A program made the position numbers and the translations under genes. Shown piece by piece: positions 33,697 to 44,600 of a DNA stretch of 51,161 nt. How positions within the stretch are numbered: position 1 is the first letter of the stretch; each line of letters opens with the position of its first letter. The stretch is from NCBI GenBank assembly GCA_937958475.1, contig CALFXR010000217.1, positions 1 through 51,161 on the forward strand. Reading direction: 5' to 3'. The stretch comes from an uncultured Mesorhizobium sp. Lineage in GTDB: Bacteria > Pseudomonadota > Alphaproteobacteria > Rhizobiales > Rhizobiaceae. The notes beneath the pieces were generated by a model that saw nothing but the letters and a program-made list of their open reading frames with translations, did no database searches and was not told the origin of the DNA.

Positions 33697-36255
33697 ATGC
33701 CGGGCGAAGACCCGCTTGCAGCGGGAAGGGCCGTATCCGGCGGCCCGAGCGATTCGGGGAGAGATCCCGCTTGCGCCTCCTCGGGGCGCGGCAACCGCTT
33801 TCTGCCGAAAGCTACCGGGCGCCTCGCCGCGATCTTCGCCGGTCTTTCGCCGGCCGCGGCAGCGGCGCAGACCGGTGCCGGCCTCCCTCTCGAAAGCAGC
33901 CCGATCGGGACGTTCGAAGTGATCCAGTTCGCGGTTTTCGCCGGCGTTCTCGGCGCCGCGATGCTTTCGGCCATCTGGCTGATCAGGGAGCGCACGCGCA
34001 TCGCGACGGAGAACGCGGACCTGCGCGGCCGGGTCGCGGACCTCAATGCAGCGCTGCAGCGGTCGGAGGCGTTGCTGAACCTGCGCGACCAGCGGATCGT
34101 CGCGTGGAGCGGCGACAACCGCAAGCCGGAACTGATCGGATCGCTGCCGACGGAAAGCGGCGTGCCCGACGAACGCGGCGCTTTCCTCGCCTTCGGTCGC
34201 TGGCTGTCGGCGCGATCGGCCGCTGCCCTCGAGCAAGCGATCAATGCGTTGCGCGAGAAGTCGAATCCCTTCGACTTGGCGGTCGAGACCCTCGGTGGCG
34301 CGCCGCTTGAGGTGCAGGGACGCAAATCTGCCCAGCATGCCTTCGTCCGTTTTCTCTCGCTGTCGGAAACCCAGCGGGCGAACGCCCGGCTTCGTCTGGA
34401 AAACCAGCGCCTGTCATCCGAATACGATACGCTCGCATCCCTCATCGAGGCGCTGGACATGCCGTTCTGGCTGCGCGGCGTCGACGGAAGGCTGCGCTGG
34501 GTGAACCGCGCCTACGCCGAAGCAGTCGAGGCCGCGGATCCGGAAACCGCCGTGCGCGAGGCGAGGGAATTCCTCGGCACGCAGGCGCGCGAGGCCATCG
34601 CGGCGCGCCACCATGCCTCCGCGGTGTTCGGGCAGACGCTCTCGACCGTCGTTCGCGGCGACCGGCACATGTACGCCATCACCGACGTCGCCGGCCGCGG
34701 CGGATCCGCCGGCATCGCTGTTGACCGCAGCGAGATCGAGGTCGTCCGCGAGGAGTTCGAGCGTACCGTGCGCAGCCATGGCGACACGCTCGATCAGTTG
34801 ACCACGGCCGTGGCGATCTTCGATGTCGGAGAAAAGCTCCGCTTCTTCAACCAGGCGTTTCAGAAGCTCTGGAACCTCGATACGGCGTTTCTCGAGAGTG
34901 CACCCGAGAACGCGTTGCTGCTCGACCGGCTGCGTAGTGACGGCAAGTTGGCGGAACAGCCCGAGTGGCGCCGCTGGAAGGAAACGGTTCTCTCCGCATA
35001 TCGGGCCGTCGAGTCGCAGGAACACTGGTGGCATCTGCCGGACGGGCGCACGGTGCGCGTCGTCGCCAATCCGCAGCCCAAGGGTGGCGTCACCTGGATC
35101 TTCGAGAACCTCACCGAGCGGATCGACCTCGAAAGCCGCTACAATGCGGCGGTGCGCGTACAGGGCGAGACCCTGGACAATCTCGCCGAGGGCGTGGTCG
35201 TCTTCGCCCCTGACGGGCGTGTCCGCCTCTCCAACCCGACTTTCGCCAGCCTGTGGGGGTTGACCGCCGAACGCATACAGCGCGACACGCATATCGCTGC
35301 GATCCGCACCGAGTGCGACAAGCTCGCGGTGGACAGCCCATGGGAAGGCTTCGTCGCTTCGGTGACCGGCTTCGACGACGAACGCCGCGACCGCCACGGC
35401 CAGGTCGAACTGAAGAACGGCGTCGTGCTGCGCTACGCCGTGATCCACCTGCCGAACGGACTCGTCATGATGACGTTCGTCGACGTCACCGACAGTGTCA
35501 ACGTCGAGCGCGCATTGCTCGACAAGAACGAGGCGCTGCAGCGTGCCGACCAGCTGAAAAACGATTTCGTCCAGCACGTCTCCTACGAACTGCGCTCTCC
35601 GCTCACCAACATCATCGGCTTCACCGAACTGCTCGGCCTTCCCGACACCGGGCCGCTGACGCGGAGGCAGAGGGAGTATGTCGACCACATCGGGACGTCG
35701 TCGTCGGTCCTGCTCACCATCGTCAACGACATCCTCGACCTTGCGACGGTCGACGCGGGCATCATGGAGCTCGATATCGGCGAGGTGCGCATCGAGCAGA
35801 CGATCGCGGCGGCCGCGGAGGTGATCGCCGACAGGTTGCGCGAGCATTCGATCGAGCTGCGCATTGATTCCGTGAGGGCGCCGGCATCGTTCAGCGGGGA
35901 CGAGCACCGCGTCCGCCAGATTCTGTCGAACCTTCTGAGCAACGCCGCGAACTATGCGCCAGAAGGAAGCGTCGTCACCTTGTCCTGCGTCGCCCGCGGC
36001 GAGACGGTCGAGTTCTCGGTCCACGACAACGGCCCGGGAATGCCGCCCGAAGTCCTGGACACGGTCTTCCGACGGTTCGAATCGCATGCCAACGGCGGCC
36101 GCCGGCGCGGTGCCGGCCTCGGCCTGGCGATCGTCAAGAGCTTCGTCGAGTTGCACGGCGGCGCGGTCTCGATCGAATCGGGGGCGGATCGCGGCACGAC
36201 CGTCACCTGCCGGTTCCCGATGGTGCCGTCCGGCGTCCGCATTGCCGCGGAGTAG
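33697..36255 (+). CDS. divL: DivL-like cell-cycle sensor kinase with Tyr in place of the phospho-His
   Basis: DivL controls the CckA-ChpT-CtrA cell-cycle pathway and reads the phosphorylation state of DivK. This 852-residue protein has one membrane segment (about 73-96), several PAS-like regions (about 245-345, 365-475, 490-600) and a HisKA plus ATPase module. The H-box reads FVQHVSYELRSPLTNIIGF, so residue 630, where a kinase has His, is Tyr, the hallmark of DivL. The ATPase motifs NLLSNAANYAPEG, DNGPGMP and GAGLGLAIVKSF are intact. The ATG at 33697 follows GGAGAGG; an earlier in-frame start at 33559 would overlap the ahcY terminator. Its position after ahcY matches rhizobial gene order. Confidence 0.9.
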   Translation: MPGEDPLAAGRAVSGGPSDSGRDPACASSGRGNRFLPKATGRLAAIFAGLSPAAAAAQTGAGLPLESSPIGTFEVIQFAVFAGVLGAAMLSAIWLIRERTRIATENADLRGRVADLNAALQRSEALLNLRDQRIVAWSGDNRKPELIGSLPTESGVPDERGAFLAFGRWLSARSAAALEQAINALREKSNPFDLAVETLGGAPLEVQGRKSAQHAFVRFLSLSETQRANARLRLENQRLSSEYDTLASLIEALDMPFWLRGVDGRLRWVNRAYAEAVEAADPETAVREAREFLGTQAREAIAARHHASAVFGQTLSTVVRGDRHMYAITDVAGRGGSAGIAVDRSEIEVVREEFERTVRSHGDTLDQLTTAVAIFDVGEKLRFFNQAFQKLWNLDTAFLESAPENALLLDRLRSDGKLAEQPEWRRWKETVLSAYRAVESQEHWWHLPDGRTVRVVANPQPKGGVTWIFENLTERIDLESRYNAAVRVQGETLDNLAEGVVVFAPDGRVRLSNPTFASLWGLTAERIQRDTHIAAIRTECDKLAVDSPWEGFVASVTGFDDERRDRHGQVELKNGVVLRYAVIHLPNGLVMMTFVDVTDSVNVERALLDKNEALQRADQLKNDFVQHVSYELRSPLTNIIGFTELLGLPDTGPLTRRQREYVDHIGTSSSVLLTIVNDILDLATVDAGIMELDIGEVRIEQTIAAAAEVIADRLREHSIELRIDSVRAPASFSGDEHRVRQILSNLLSNAANYAPEGSVVTLSCVARGETVEFSVHDNGPGMPPEVLDTVFRRFESHANGGRRRGAGLGLAIVKSFVELHGGAVSIESGADRGTTVTCRFPMVPSGVRIAAE

Positions 36256-36261
36256 TCTTCG

Positions 36262-37767
36262 ATGACCGGTGTCGCGCTGGAGCGCATGCTGCCTGACGAG
36301 CGGGCGACCGCGGAGTTCGGCGAAGACATCGCCGCCGCCCTCCGGAGCGGCGACGTCATCCTGCTCGAAGGTGATCTCGGAGCCGGCAAGACGACTCTGG
36401 CACGAGCTCTGGTTCGCGCGCTGGCGGACGACCCGCAACTCGAGGTTCCGAGCCCGACCTTCACCCTCGTCCAGGCCTATGCGACGCGGATTCCGGTCGC
36501 CCACGTCGACCTCTATCGGCTCGCCTCGCCCGACGAGATCGATGAACTAGGCCTCGACGAGGCGGCACGGTCGGGCGCGGTGCTGATCGAATGGCCGCAG
36601 CGGGTGGCCGGGCGGCTGCCATCCGAGGCTGCGACGATCGCGTTGGCGGATCACGGTGTCGGCAGGATTGCGCGGATCTCGGGTCCCCGGCCCTTTCTTG
36701 CGCGACTTGCCCGCTCGCTGGAGATTCGCGCCTTCCTGGACAACGCCGGATGGAACGGCGCGTCGCGCGCATTCCTGACGGGCGACGCCTCCGCGCGCGG
36801 CTACGAAGTCGTGTCGCTGCCGGGACGGCCGGACCGCATCGTCATGAACGCGCCGACGTTACCACAGGGCCCGGCGATCCGCGACGGCCGTAGCTATGCC
36901 GAGATCGCCCATATCGCCCGCTCGGTCCACGCCTTCGTCGCCGTGGACCGGGTTCTGGCGGAAGCCGGGCTGGCGGTACCCGAAATCGAGGCGGCAGACC
37001 TGGACCGCGGCCTCCTCCTGATCAGCCATCTCGGCGACGGATCGTTCCTCGTCGACGGCACCCCGATCGCTGAGCGTTACGAGGCAGCGGCGCGCTTACT
37101 GGCGGACATCCACGGTCGGGCGTGGCCGCGGGAAGCGCGGCTCGACGGCGGGACCTACACGATCCCGTCCTTCGATCGCGCCGCCATGCTGATCGAGGCC
37201 GAGCTCCTGCTCGACTGGTATCTGCCCTTCGCCACGGGACATCCCGTCGCGGACCGCGACCGCGCCGATTTCCACGCTGCGTGGGATACGGTCCTCGACC
37301 GCATGGCGGGTTGCGAGACTTCGATCGTGCTTCGCGACTACCATTCGCCGAACATCATCTGGCGCCCGGAGCGACAGGGCCGCGACCGGCTCGGCGTCAT
37401 CGATTTCCAGGACGCGCTGATCGGCCCCTCCGCCTATGACGTCGCTTCGCTGGCGCTCGACGCACGCGTCACCATTCCTGAGCAGCTGGAGCGGTCGACC
37501 GTCGCCGCCTACGCGGAAGCCCGCGCGGCGGCCGGCGTCTTCGACCGCACCGCCTTCGAAGCGGCTTATGCGATCATGGGCGCGCAGCGCAACTCGAAGA
37601 TCCTCGGCATCTTCGTCCGTCTCGACCGGCGCGACGGCAAGCCGGCCTACCTGCGCCACCTGCCGCGGATCCGCGCGTATCTCGCGCGCACGCTCGCCCA
37701 TCCGGCACTCGCCGAAGTCCGTGCCCTCTATGCGCGCTTCGGCCTCGGCACGGAGGTTTCGTCGTGA
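36262..37767 (+). CDS. TsaE fused to an AmgK-type sugar kinase
   Basis: The 501-residue protein joins two enzymes. Residues 1-150 are TsaE, the ATPase of the t6A37 tRNA-modification complex: Walker A GDLGAGKTT at 37-45, HVDLYRL at 81-87 and EWP at 110-112. Residues about 165-501 are an aminoglycoside-phosphotransferase-fold kinase with LRDYHSPNI (357-365) and VIDFQDALIGPSAYDV (from 379), as in AmgK, which phosphorylates the anomeric carbon of N-acetylmuramate. The next gene is a MurU-type uridylyltransferase, AmgK's usual partner, which supports a cell-wall recycling role. It starts 6 bp after divL; its stop overlaps murU. Confidence 0.88.
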   Translation: MTGVALERMLPDERATAEFGEDIAAALRSGDVILLEGDLGAGKTTLARALVRALADDPQLEVPSPTFTLVQAYATRIPVAHVDLYRLASPDEIDELGLDEAARSGAVLIEWPQRVAGRLPSEAATIALADHGVGRIARISGPRPFLARLARSLEIRAFLDNAGWNGASRAFLTGDASARGYEVVSLPGRPDRIVMNAPTLPQGPAIRDGRSYAEIAHIARSVHAFVAVDRVLAEAGLAVPEIEAADLDRGLLLISHLGDGSFLVDGTPIAERYEAAARLLADIHGRAWPREARLDGGTYTIPSFDRAAMLIEAELLLDWYLPFATGHPVADRDRADFHAAWDTVLDRMAGCETSIVLRDYHSPNIIWRPERQGRDRLGVIDFQDALIGPSAYDVASLALDARVTIPEQLERSTVAAYAEARAAAGVFDRTAFEAAYAIMGAQRNSKILGIFVRLDRRDGKPAYLRHLPRIRAYLARTLAHPALAEVRALYARFGLGTEVSS

Positions 37768-38495
37768 AGGGCGATGTCGTCGACACGGCGATGGTGCTTG
37801 CCGCCGGCCTCGGCAAGCGCATGCGACCCATTACCGACACGCTGCCGAAGCCGCTGGTGCGCATCGCCGGCAAGACGCTGCTCGACCGGGGGTTGGACAG
37901 CCTCGCTGCGGCGGGCGTGACCAGGGCGGTCGTCAACGTCCACCATCTCGGCAACCAGATCGTCGCGCATGTCGCCGGGCGCCAGCGACCGCGCGTGGTG
38001 ATCTCCGATGAGAGCGACCGGCTGCTCGATTCGGCGGGCGGCATCGTCCGCGCTCTGCCGCTGCTTGGGCCCGATCCGTTCTTCATCCTCAATGCGGACA
38101 CCTTCTGGATCGACAGCGGCCGCTCGAACCTCGAAGATCTCGTCCTTGCCTGGGACGCCGGGACGATGGATATTCTGCTGATGCTCGCCGATCTAGGCTC
38201 CGCCACTGGTCATTCCGGCGGCACTGACTTCATCGTCGCCCCTGGCGGGCAGCTGGCGCGCGCCGCCGGCGCGGCGGAAGGCCTGATCTATGCCGGCGTG
38301 GCGATCGTACATCCCCGCATCTTCGCGGGCGCGTCCGCGGAGCCGCATTCGCTCAACCTCTACTTCGACCGGGCGATCGCGGCCGGCAGACTGTTCGGCC
38401 ATAAAATAGACGGCCACTGGATCACGGTGGGCACTCCCGATGCCATCGCGCCGGCCGAAGCCGCGATGGCGCGGGCGACCCCGGCCGGACGATGA
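37764..38495 (+). CDS. murU: MurU-type nucleotidyltransferase (MurNAc-1-phosphate uridylyltransferase)
   Basis: The 243-residue nucleotidyltransferase has the signature MVLAAGLGKRMRPITDTLPKPLV, then SAGGIVRALPLLG and FILNADTFW with the metal-binding Asp. MurU makes UDP-MurNAc from MurNAc-1-phosphate, bypassing the fosfomycin-sensitive de novo route. The GTG start overlaps the stop of the TsaE-AmgK gene (GTGA), so kinase and uridylyltransferase would be made together. The MurU assignment rests on this pairing and overall resemblance; a generic sugar-phosphate nucleotidyltransferase is the alternative. Confidence 0.85.
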   Translation: MKGDVVDTAMVLAAGLGKRMRPITDTLPKPLVRIAGKTLLDRGLDSLAAAGVTRAVVNVHHLGNQIVAHVAGRQRPRVVISDESDRLLDSAGGIVRALPLLGPDPFFILNADTFWIDSGRSNLEDLVLAWDAGTMDILLMLADLGSATGHSGGTDFIVAPGGQLARAAGAAEGLIYAGVAIVHPRIFAGASAEPHSLNLYFDRAIAAGRLFGHKIDGHWITVGTPDAIAPAEAAMARATPAGR

Positions 38496-41400
38496 CGGCG
38501 CGCAAGCCGCCGAGGGTCTTCTCCATCGCTCCCGGCGTGCCCTTTCTCGCGACACTGGCGAAGTCTCTGGTCTCGGGCGAACTCGTGCCCGGCATCCGCT
38601 TCGACGGCGATCCGCTGGCGCTCGCCGACGCGACGATCTACGTGCCGACCCGCCGCGCCGCGCGGGCGCTGCGCTCGGCCTTCGTCGATCTCGCCAAGGG
38701 GCGGCCGGCCATCCTCCCGGCGGTCCGCGCGCTCGGCGAGTTCGATGAGGACGGCAGCATCCTCGACGGGACGTTGCCCGATGTCGCCGACGTGGCCCCG
38801 CCGGTCGAGCCGCTCGAACGTGTCTTGCTGCTGGCGCCGCTGGTCCAGGCCTGGAAGCGACGCCTGCCCGGCCATGTGGCGCAACTCTACGGCGAGGAGG
38901 TCATCGTCCCGGCGTCGCTCGCCGATGCCGTCTGGCTAGCGCGCGACCTTGCCACGCTGATCGACGACATCGAGACGGAGGCGGCCGACTGGTCGCGTCT
39001 CGGCGAGCTGGTTCCGGCCAGCCTTGCCGGCTGGTGGCAGGTGACGCGCGAATTCCTGGAGATCGTCACCAGCCTGTGGCCGCAGGTGCTGGCTGAAAGA
39101 GGCCGCTCCGATCCCGCCGCCCACCGCAATGCGCGCATCCGGGCGGAAGCCGCGCGCCTCGCAGCCCGGCCGTCCGGAGGGCTGGTTATCGCCGCCGGCT
39201 CGACCGGCTCGATACCGGCGACGGCCGACCTGCTCTCCGTGATCGCGCGGCTCGATACCGGCGCCGTCGTACTTCCCGGGCTCGATCGCGAGATGGACGA
39301 GCGGTCGTGGTCGGTGATCCGCGGCGCGCGGCCGGCACCCTCGGTCCTCGGCCATCCGCAGTACGGCCTCGCACGGCTCCTTGCCCGCATCGGCATCGGC
39401 CGCGAAGAGGTCATCGACATCGGCACGCCGGCCCCGGCGCTGGCCGGGCGTCGTTCCCTGATCGACGAGGCTCTGCGGCCGGCCGAGACGACCGACCTCT
39501 GGGTCGAACGGCGCGCGGCCTACACGGCTTCCGGCGTGGCCGGAGCCTTCGCAGGCGTATCGCTTGTCGAGGCGCCGAACGAGCGCGACGAGGCAGCGGC
39601 AATCGCTGTCGCGCTGCGCCTTGCCGTGTCCGAGCCCGAACGGACGGCTGCACTGGTCACCGGCGACCGCAACCTGGCGCGGCGGGTGGCGGCGGAATTG
39701 CGCCGCTTCGGCATCCGCGCCGACGATTCCGGCGGTACGCCGCTTTCGTCTACCGCGCCGGCCGGATTGCTCGCGCTGATGCTCGAAGCGGTGTTCCGCC
39801 CCGGCGATCCGGTGCCCGTGCTGGCGCTGCTGAAGCATCCACTGCTCCGTCTCGGCCGCGCGCGGGCCGTGGTCAGGACGGCGGCCGAGACGATCGAACT
39901 CGTCGCCCTGCGCGGCGGCACCGGAAGGCCGGATATCGCCACGCTCGGTACGCTCTTCGAGGCGCGACTCAAAGGCCTTGCGGCCGAGGCACGGAAGCCC
40001 GCTTGGCATGCGCGCATCACCAAGACGCGCGAGCAAGCCGCATGCGAGGTTCTCGCCTCGCTCGATGATGCGCTGATGGGGCTCGTCGCCTGTCGTCGGA
40101 CGGTGAGGCCGCATGGCGATCTGGCGCGGATCACAATCGCCGCCCTGGAAGCGCTGGGCCGCGACGAGATCGGCGCCTTTTCGCATCTCTACGACGGCGA
40201 CGCCGGCGAGCGCCTTGCCGGGGTGATGCGGTCGCTTATCGGGGCGCAGGCCTCTGTCGACGTTCTCGCGGAAGAGTGGCCCGACATACTTGGCGCGCTG
40301 ACCGGCGGGGAGACGGTGAAGCCGTCCGCGGCCGGCGACAGCCGCGTCGCCATCTGGGGCGCGCTGGAGGCGCGGCTGCAATCCGTCGACACGCTGGTTC
40401 TCGGCGGCCTCAACGAGGGTTCGTGGCCGCGCAAGGCCGAGGCCGACCGCCTGATGTCGCGCATGATGAAGTCGGGCGTCGGCCTGGAGCCGCCGGAACG
40501 GCGCATCGGCCAGGCCGCTCACGATTTCGTCATGGCGATGGGAACGGAGAAGGTGGTGCTCGCACGGTCGGTGCGCTCGGACGACGCGCCGGCCGTCGCC
40601 TCGCGCTGGCTGCAGCGGCTGTTCGCCGTGCTCGGATCCGACCGCGTCGCCGAGATGCGCGCGCGCGGCGCGGGCTTCCTCGGCCTCGCCCGCTCCATCG
40701 ACGACGGCGCGCCGGCGTCGGCCTTCTCGCGGCCGGCCCATGCACCACCGCTCGAGGCGCGGCCGAAGCGCTTCTCCGTCACCGAGATCGAGACGCTGCG
40801 CCGCGATCCGTACGCGATCTACGCCAGGAAGATCCTCGACCTGCGCCCCCTCGATCCGCTGCTGCGCGAGCCGGGCGCGGCCGAGCGCGGCACCCTGTTC
40901 CACGACGCGCTCAGCCGCTTCGTGCTTTCCGGCGCCGATCCCTATGCCGACGATGCCGCGGTCAGGCTGGTCGCCTGCGGACGCGCGGCCTTTGCCGTGG
41001 CGGCCCTTCCCGCCGACGTCGAGGCAGTGTGGTGGCCGCGTTTCCTGGCGCTCGTGCCCGGCATCGTCGCGTGGGAGCGCGACCGCGGCGCCGGCACCGA
41101 CCGGCGCTTGGCCGAGGTGCGCGCCGACGATCTCGAAGTCGGCGCAACGGGCGTGAAGCTGTCGGGCTATGCCGACCGCGTCGACCTTCTGCCCGCGGGG
41201 TACGCCGACATACTGGACTTCAAGACCGGTTCGAGCCCGTCGAAGGGCCAGGCGCACACGCTGCTCGCTCCGCAGCTGGCGCTCGAAGGCGCGTTACTGA
41301 TGCGCGGCGCCTTTCGCGCCGCCGGCGCGCGCACGCCGTCGAAGCTCGCACATGTCCGGTTGCGGCCGAACGGTGAGGTCGAGGAGGAATCGATCCTCGA

Positions 41401-41611
41401 CTTCAACCGCAGGCAGCGCAGCGCGCCGGACCTCTCCGAGGAGGCCTGGGAAAGGCTCGGCAAGCTGCTCGCCTACTATGGCGACCCCTTGGTCGGTTAT
41501 CTGTCCAGGGCGTTGCCCTTCCGCGAAGGCGACACCGACGGCGACTATGACCATCTCGCCCGCGTCCAGGAATGGTCGTCGGTCGGCCCGGACGGGGGGG
41601 ATGCCGAATGA
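38492..41611 (+). CDS. addB: AddB, nuclease subunit of the AddAB recombination complex
   Basis: AddB works with AddA to resect double-strand breaks for RecA loading. The 1039-residue protein has an inactivated helicase-like N-terminal part, LGGLNEGSWPRKAEADRLMS in the middle, and FSVTEIETLRRDPYAIYARK leading to the RecB-type nuclease domain. That domain's core GYADRVD followed by ADILDFKTGSSPSKGQ places Asp and Lys as needed, and PQLALEGALL follows. The pattern is that of the alphaproteobacterial AddB. The start overlaps the murU stop (ATGA), and addA overlaps its end. Confidence 0.95.
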   Translation: MTARKPPRVFSIAPGVPFLATLAKSLVSGELVPGIRFDGDPLALADATIYVPTRRAARALRSAFVDLAKGRPAILPAVRALGEFDEDGSILDGTLPDVADVAPPVEPLERVLLLAPLVQAWKRRLPGHVAQLYGEEVIVPASLADAVWLARDLATLIDDIETEAADWSRLGELVPASLAGWWQVTREFLEIVTSLWPQVLAERGRSDPAAHRNARIRAEAARLAARPSGGLVIAAGSTGSIPATADLLSVIARLDTGAVVLPGLDREMDERSWSVIRGARPAPSVLGHPQYGLARLLARIGIGREEVIDIGTPAPALAGRRSLIDEALRPAETTDLWVERRAAYTASGVAGAFAGVSLVEAPNERDEAAAIAVALRLAVSEPERTAALVTGDRNLARRVAAELRRFGIRADDSGGTPLSSTAPAGLLALMLEAVFRPGDPVPVLALLKHPLLRLGRARAVVRTAAETIELVALRGGTGRPDIATLGTLFEARLKGLAAEARKPAWHARITKTREQAACEVLASLDDALMGLVACRRTVRPHGDLARITIAALEALGRDEIGAFSHLYDGDAGERLAGVMRSLIGAQASVDVLAEEWPDILGALTGGETVKPSAAGDSRVAIWGALEARLQSVDTLVLGGLNEGSWPRKAEADRLMSRMMKSGVGLEPPERRIGQAAHDFVMAMGTEKVVLARSVRSDDAPAVASRWLQRLFAVLGSDRVAEMRARGAGFLGLARSIDDGAPASAFSRPAHAPPLEARPKRFSVTEIETLRRDPYAIYARKILDLRPLDPLLREPGAAERGTLFHDALSRFVLSGADPYADDAAVRLVACGRAAFAVAALPADVEAVWWPRFLALVPGIVAWERDRGAGTDRRLAEVRADDLEVGATGVKLSGYADRVDLLPAGYADILDFKTGSSPSKGQAHTLLAPQLALEGALLMRGAFRAAGARTPSKLAHVRLRPNGEVEEESILDFNRRQRSAPDLSEEAWERLGKLLAYYGDPLVGYLSRALPFREGDTDGDYDHLARVQEWSSVGPDGGDAE

Positions 41612-44600
41612 GGCGCAAACCCAACGTCCCGCGCGAGACGGCGGAACTCCAGGCGCTTGCCGCCGATCCGGCGAACTCGGTCTGGGTGTCGGCGAATGCC
41701 GGATCGGGCAAGACGCACGTGCTCTCGCAGCGCGTCATCCGCCTGCTGCTCGGCGGCACCGACCCGGCCAAGATCCTCTGCCTGACCTATACGCGCGCCG
41801 CCGCCGCAAACATGGCGAACCGCGTCTTCAGAGACCTCGCCGCCTGGGCGGTCATGGACGATACGGCATTGTCGGCGCAGATCGCCGCGATCGAGGGGCG
41901 CGTGCCCGACACACCGACGCTCGGCCGCGCCCGGCGCCTGTTCGCCGATGCACTGGAGACGCCCGGTGGGCTGAAGGTGCAGACCATTCACGCCTTCTGC
42001 GAGGCAGTGCTGCACCAATTCCCGCTGGAAGCGAATATCGCCGGCCATTTCGAGCTGCTCGACGGGCAGATGGAGGCGGCGCTGTTCGCCGAGGCGCGCC
42101 GCGAGATGATCGCCGGCGCTTCGGCTGATGACAATCCGGGCCTCGCCGGCGCCTTCGCCGTTGTGCTGGAGCGCGGCGGCGAAAGCGGGCTCGACGACCT
42201 GCTCGGCGAGATCGTCCGGCGCCGCGACGAGCTTCGCAACCTGATCCGCGAGATCGGCGACGGCTCCGACCGGTTCGCGCCCCTGTTCGAGGAGTTCGGC
42301 TTCGAAGACCACGAGACGGCGGCGACGATCGCGCAGGCCGCCTGGCCGCTGCCCGGATTCTCGCCCGCCGAGTTCGCCGCGTTCGTGCGTGCCGCCGAGG
42401 CCGCCGACGCGCGCATCGTCCTCGACAGCATCGTTCCGGCCGCGGCACGGGCCTTCGCCGAGGCTGACCCGACCGCTCGGCTGCGCCTGCTCGCCGAGGG
42501 CTTCCTCAAGACCGACGGTACGCCCTACTCCGTCGAACGGACCTTCAAGAAGGACATGCGCGCCCGCCTGCCCGATATCGGCGAGCGCTATCTCGCCGCG
42601 GTCGAGGCGATCACGCGGGTAACCGAACGGCTGGCGCTGTTCCGCATGCTGGAAGGCAGCCGTGCGGCGCTGGTCGTCGCCGACTGGATGATCGCGCGCT
42701 ACGAACGGCTGAAGCGCGCGCGCGGCTTCCTCGACTTCAACGACCTGATCGTCAAGACCGTCAACCTGCTCAGCCGGCCGGACGCCGGAAGCTGGGTCCA
42801 GTACAAGCTCGACCAGGGAATCGATCACATCCTCATCGATGAAGCGCAGGACACCAGCCCGCGCCAGTGGGACGTGGTGCGCCAACTCGCCGAGGAGTTC
42901 TTTTCCGGCGAGGGCGCGCGTGACCTCAAGCGGCGCACGATCTTCGCCGTCGGCGACGAGAAGCAGTCGATCTACTCGTTCCAGGGCGCCGATCCGGCCG
43001 CCTTCGCCGAGACCGGCCACGCCTTCTCCGGTAAGGTCGCGGCGGCCGAGCAGAGCTTCCGCCATGCGCGCCTGACCTGGTCGTTCCGCTCGACGGGCGA
43101 CGTGCTCGACGCGGTCGACCGTGTCTTCGCCCGGCCGGAGGCGCGAAAGGGGCTGAGCCGCGACGACGATCCGGTCGAGCACAAGCCGATCCGCACGGCA
43201 GAGCCGGGCTATGTCGAGGTCTGGCCGACGATCGGGACATCCGCGGTGCAGGAGCCGGAAGACTGGGCGACTGCGATAGACCTCGCCAGCGCCCCTGCGG
43301 TCCAGGTCGCCGAGCTGGTCGCTGCAACCGTCGAGCACTGGCTGGATTCCGGCGAGCGGCTGGAGGCCTCGGGCCGGCGCATCACGCCCGGCGACGTGCT
43401 GGTGCTGGTTCGCAAGCGCGACCGCTTCGTCCATGCGCTGACCCGCAGCCTGAAGCTGCGCCATATCGACGTCGCCGGCGCCGACCGGCTGAGCCTGCCC
43501 GACCATATCGCGGTGAAGGACATGATCGCGCTCGGTCGGGTCGTGCTGCAGGCAGAGGATGATCTGTCGCTTGCCGCGCTGCTGCGCAGCCCGGTGTTCG
43601 GCCTCACCGAGGACGAACTGTTCCGCCTTGCATGGGATCGTGGCACGGGGATCTCGCTCGCCGCTGCGCTGCGCCGTGCTGCGTCGGGAGACCAGCGCAT
43701 GGCGGCGATCGCGGCGCAGCTCGACGCCTGGGCGACGGATGCCGCTTTCCGCCCGGTCTTCGAGTTCTATGCCGGCGTGCTCGCCGGGGCGGGCGGCCGC
43801 GATGGCGTGCGCAAGAGGATGGTCGCGCGGCTCGGGCGCGAAGCCGGCGACATCCTCGACGAATTCCTCAACTTCTGCCTGGCTCAGGAGCGCACTGGTC
43901 TGCCGGGGCTGGAAGCCTTCCTCGCCACGCTGGAGAGCGCTGGTCCCGAGATCAAGCGCGAGATGGACCAGACGCGCGACGAAGTGCGCATCATGACGGT
44001 CCACGCGGCGAAGGGCCTCGAAGCGCCGGTGGTCTTCCTCGTCGACGCCGGCGGTGCGCCGTTCAGCGACCAGCACCTGCCGCGTCTCGTCCCGTTCCAG
44101 CCGCCGCGCGGCGGATGGCGGGGCCCCGGCTACCTGTGGCGGTCGGGAAGCGACGTCGCCAACGAATTCTCAAGGAACGTATGCGGCGCACTGCGCGAGA
44201 AGGCCGAGGAAGAGTACCACCGCCTGCTCTATGTCGGCATGACGCGGGCCGAGGATCGCCTCATCGTCTGTGGCTACCACGGCAAGCGCGCGCCCAAACC
44301 GACGACATGGCACGCCCTGGTCCGCGACGCGCTGTGCGGCGCGGCCGAGACCGTCGAGAGGGTCGACGAAGCCACCGGCCAGACCGTGCACCGCTTCCGC
44401 ACCACCACCACGCCGAGGCCGCCTGACGCCGGGCCCGAGGTTTCGGATGCGCCGGCGACGCGGATTGTCATGCCGGACGTCGACAGCCTCTACGGGGAGC
44501 TGCCCGCGGTTTCGGCGCTGCCGCGACCCATGGCACCGTCGGGCGCCTCGGCGGTGATCGATCCGGCCGGTCCCGCCGTCATCGCCGGCCGCTCGCCGGT

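Noticed and set aside
34414..36504. 696-codon open frame on the minus strand
   Set aside because: It is antisense to divL; the plus-strand product has clear kinase motifs.
38936..41257. 773-codon open frame on the minus strand
   Set aside because: It is antisense to addB and consists of Arg- and Gly-rich low-specificity sequence.
41545..44076. 843-codon open frame on the minus strand
   Set aside because: It is antisense to addA, whose helicase motifs are intact on the plus strand.
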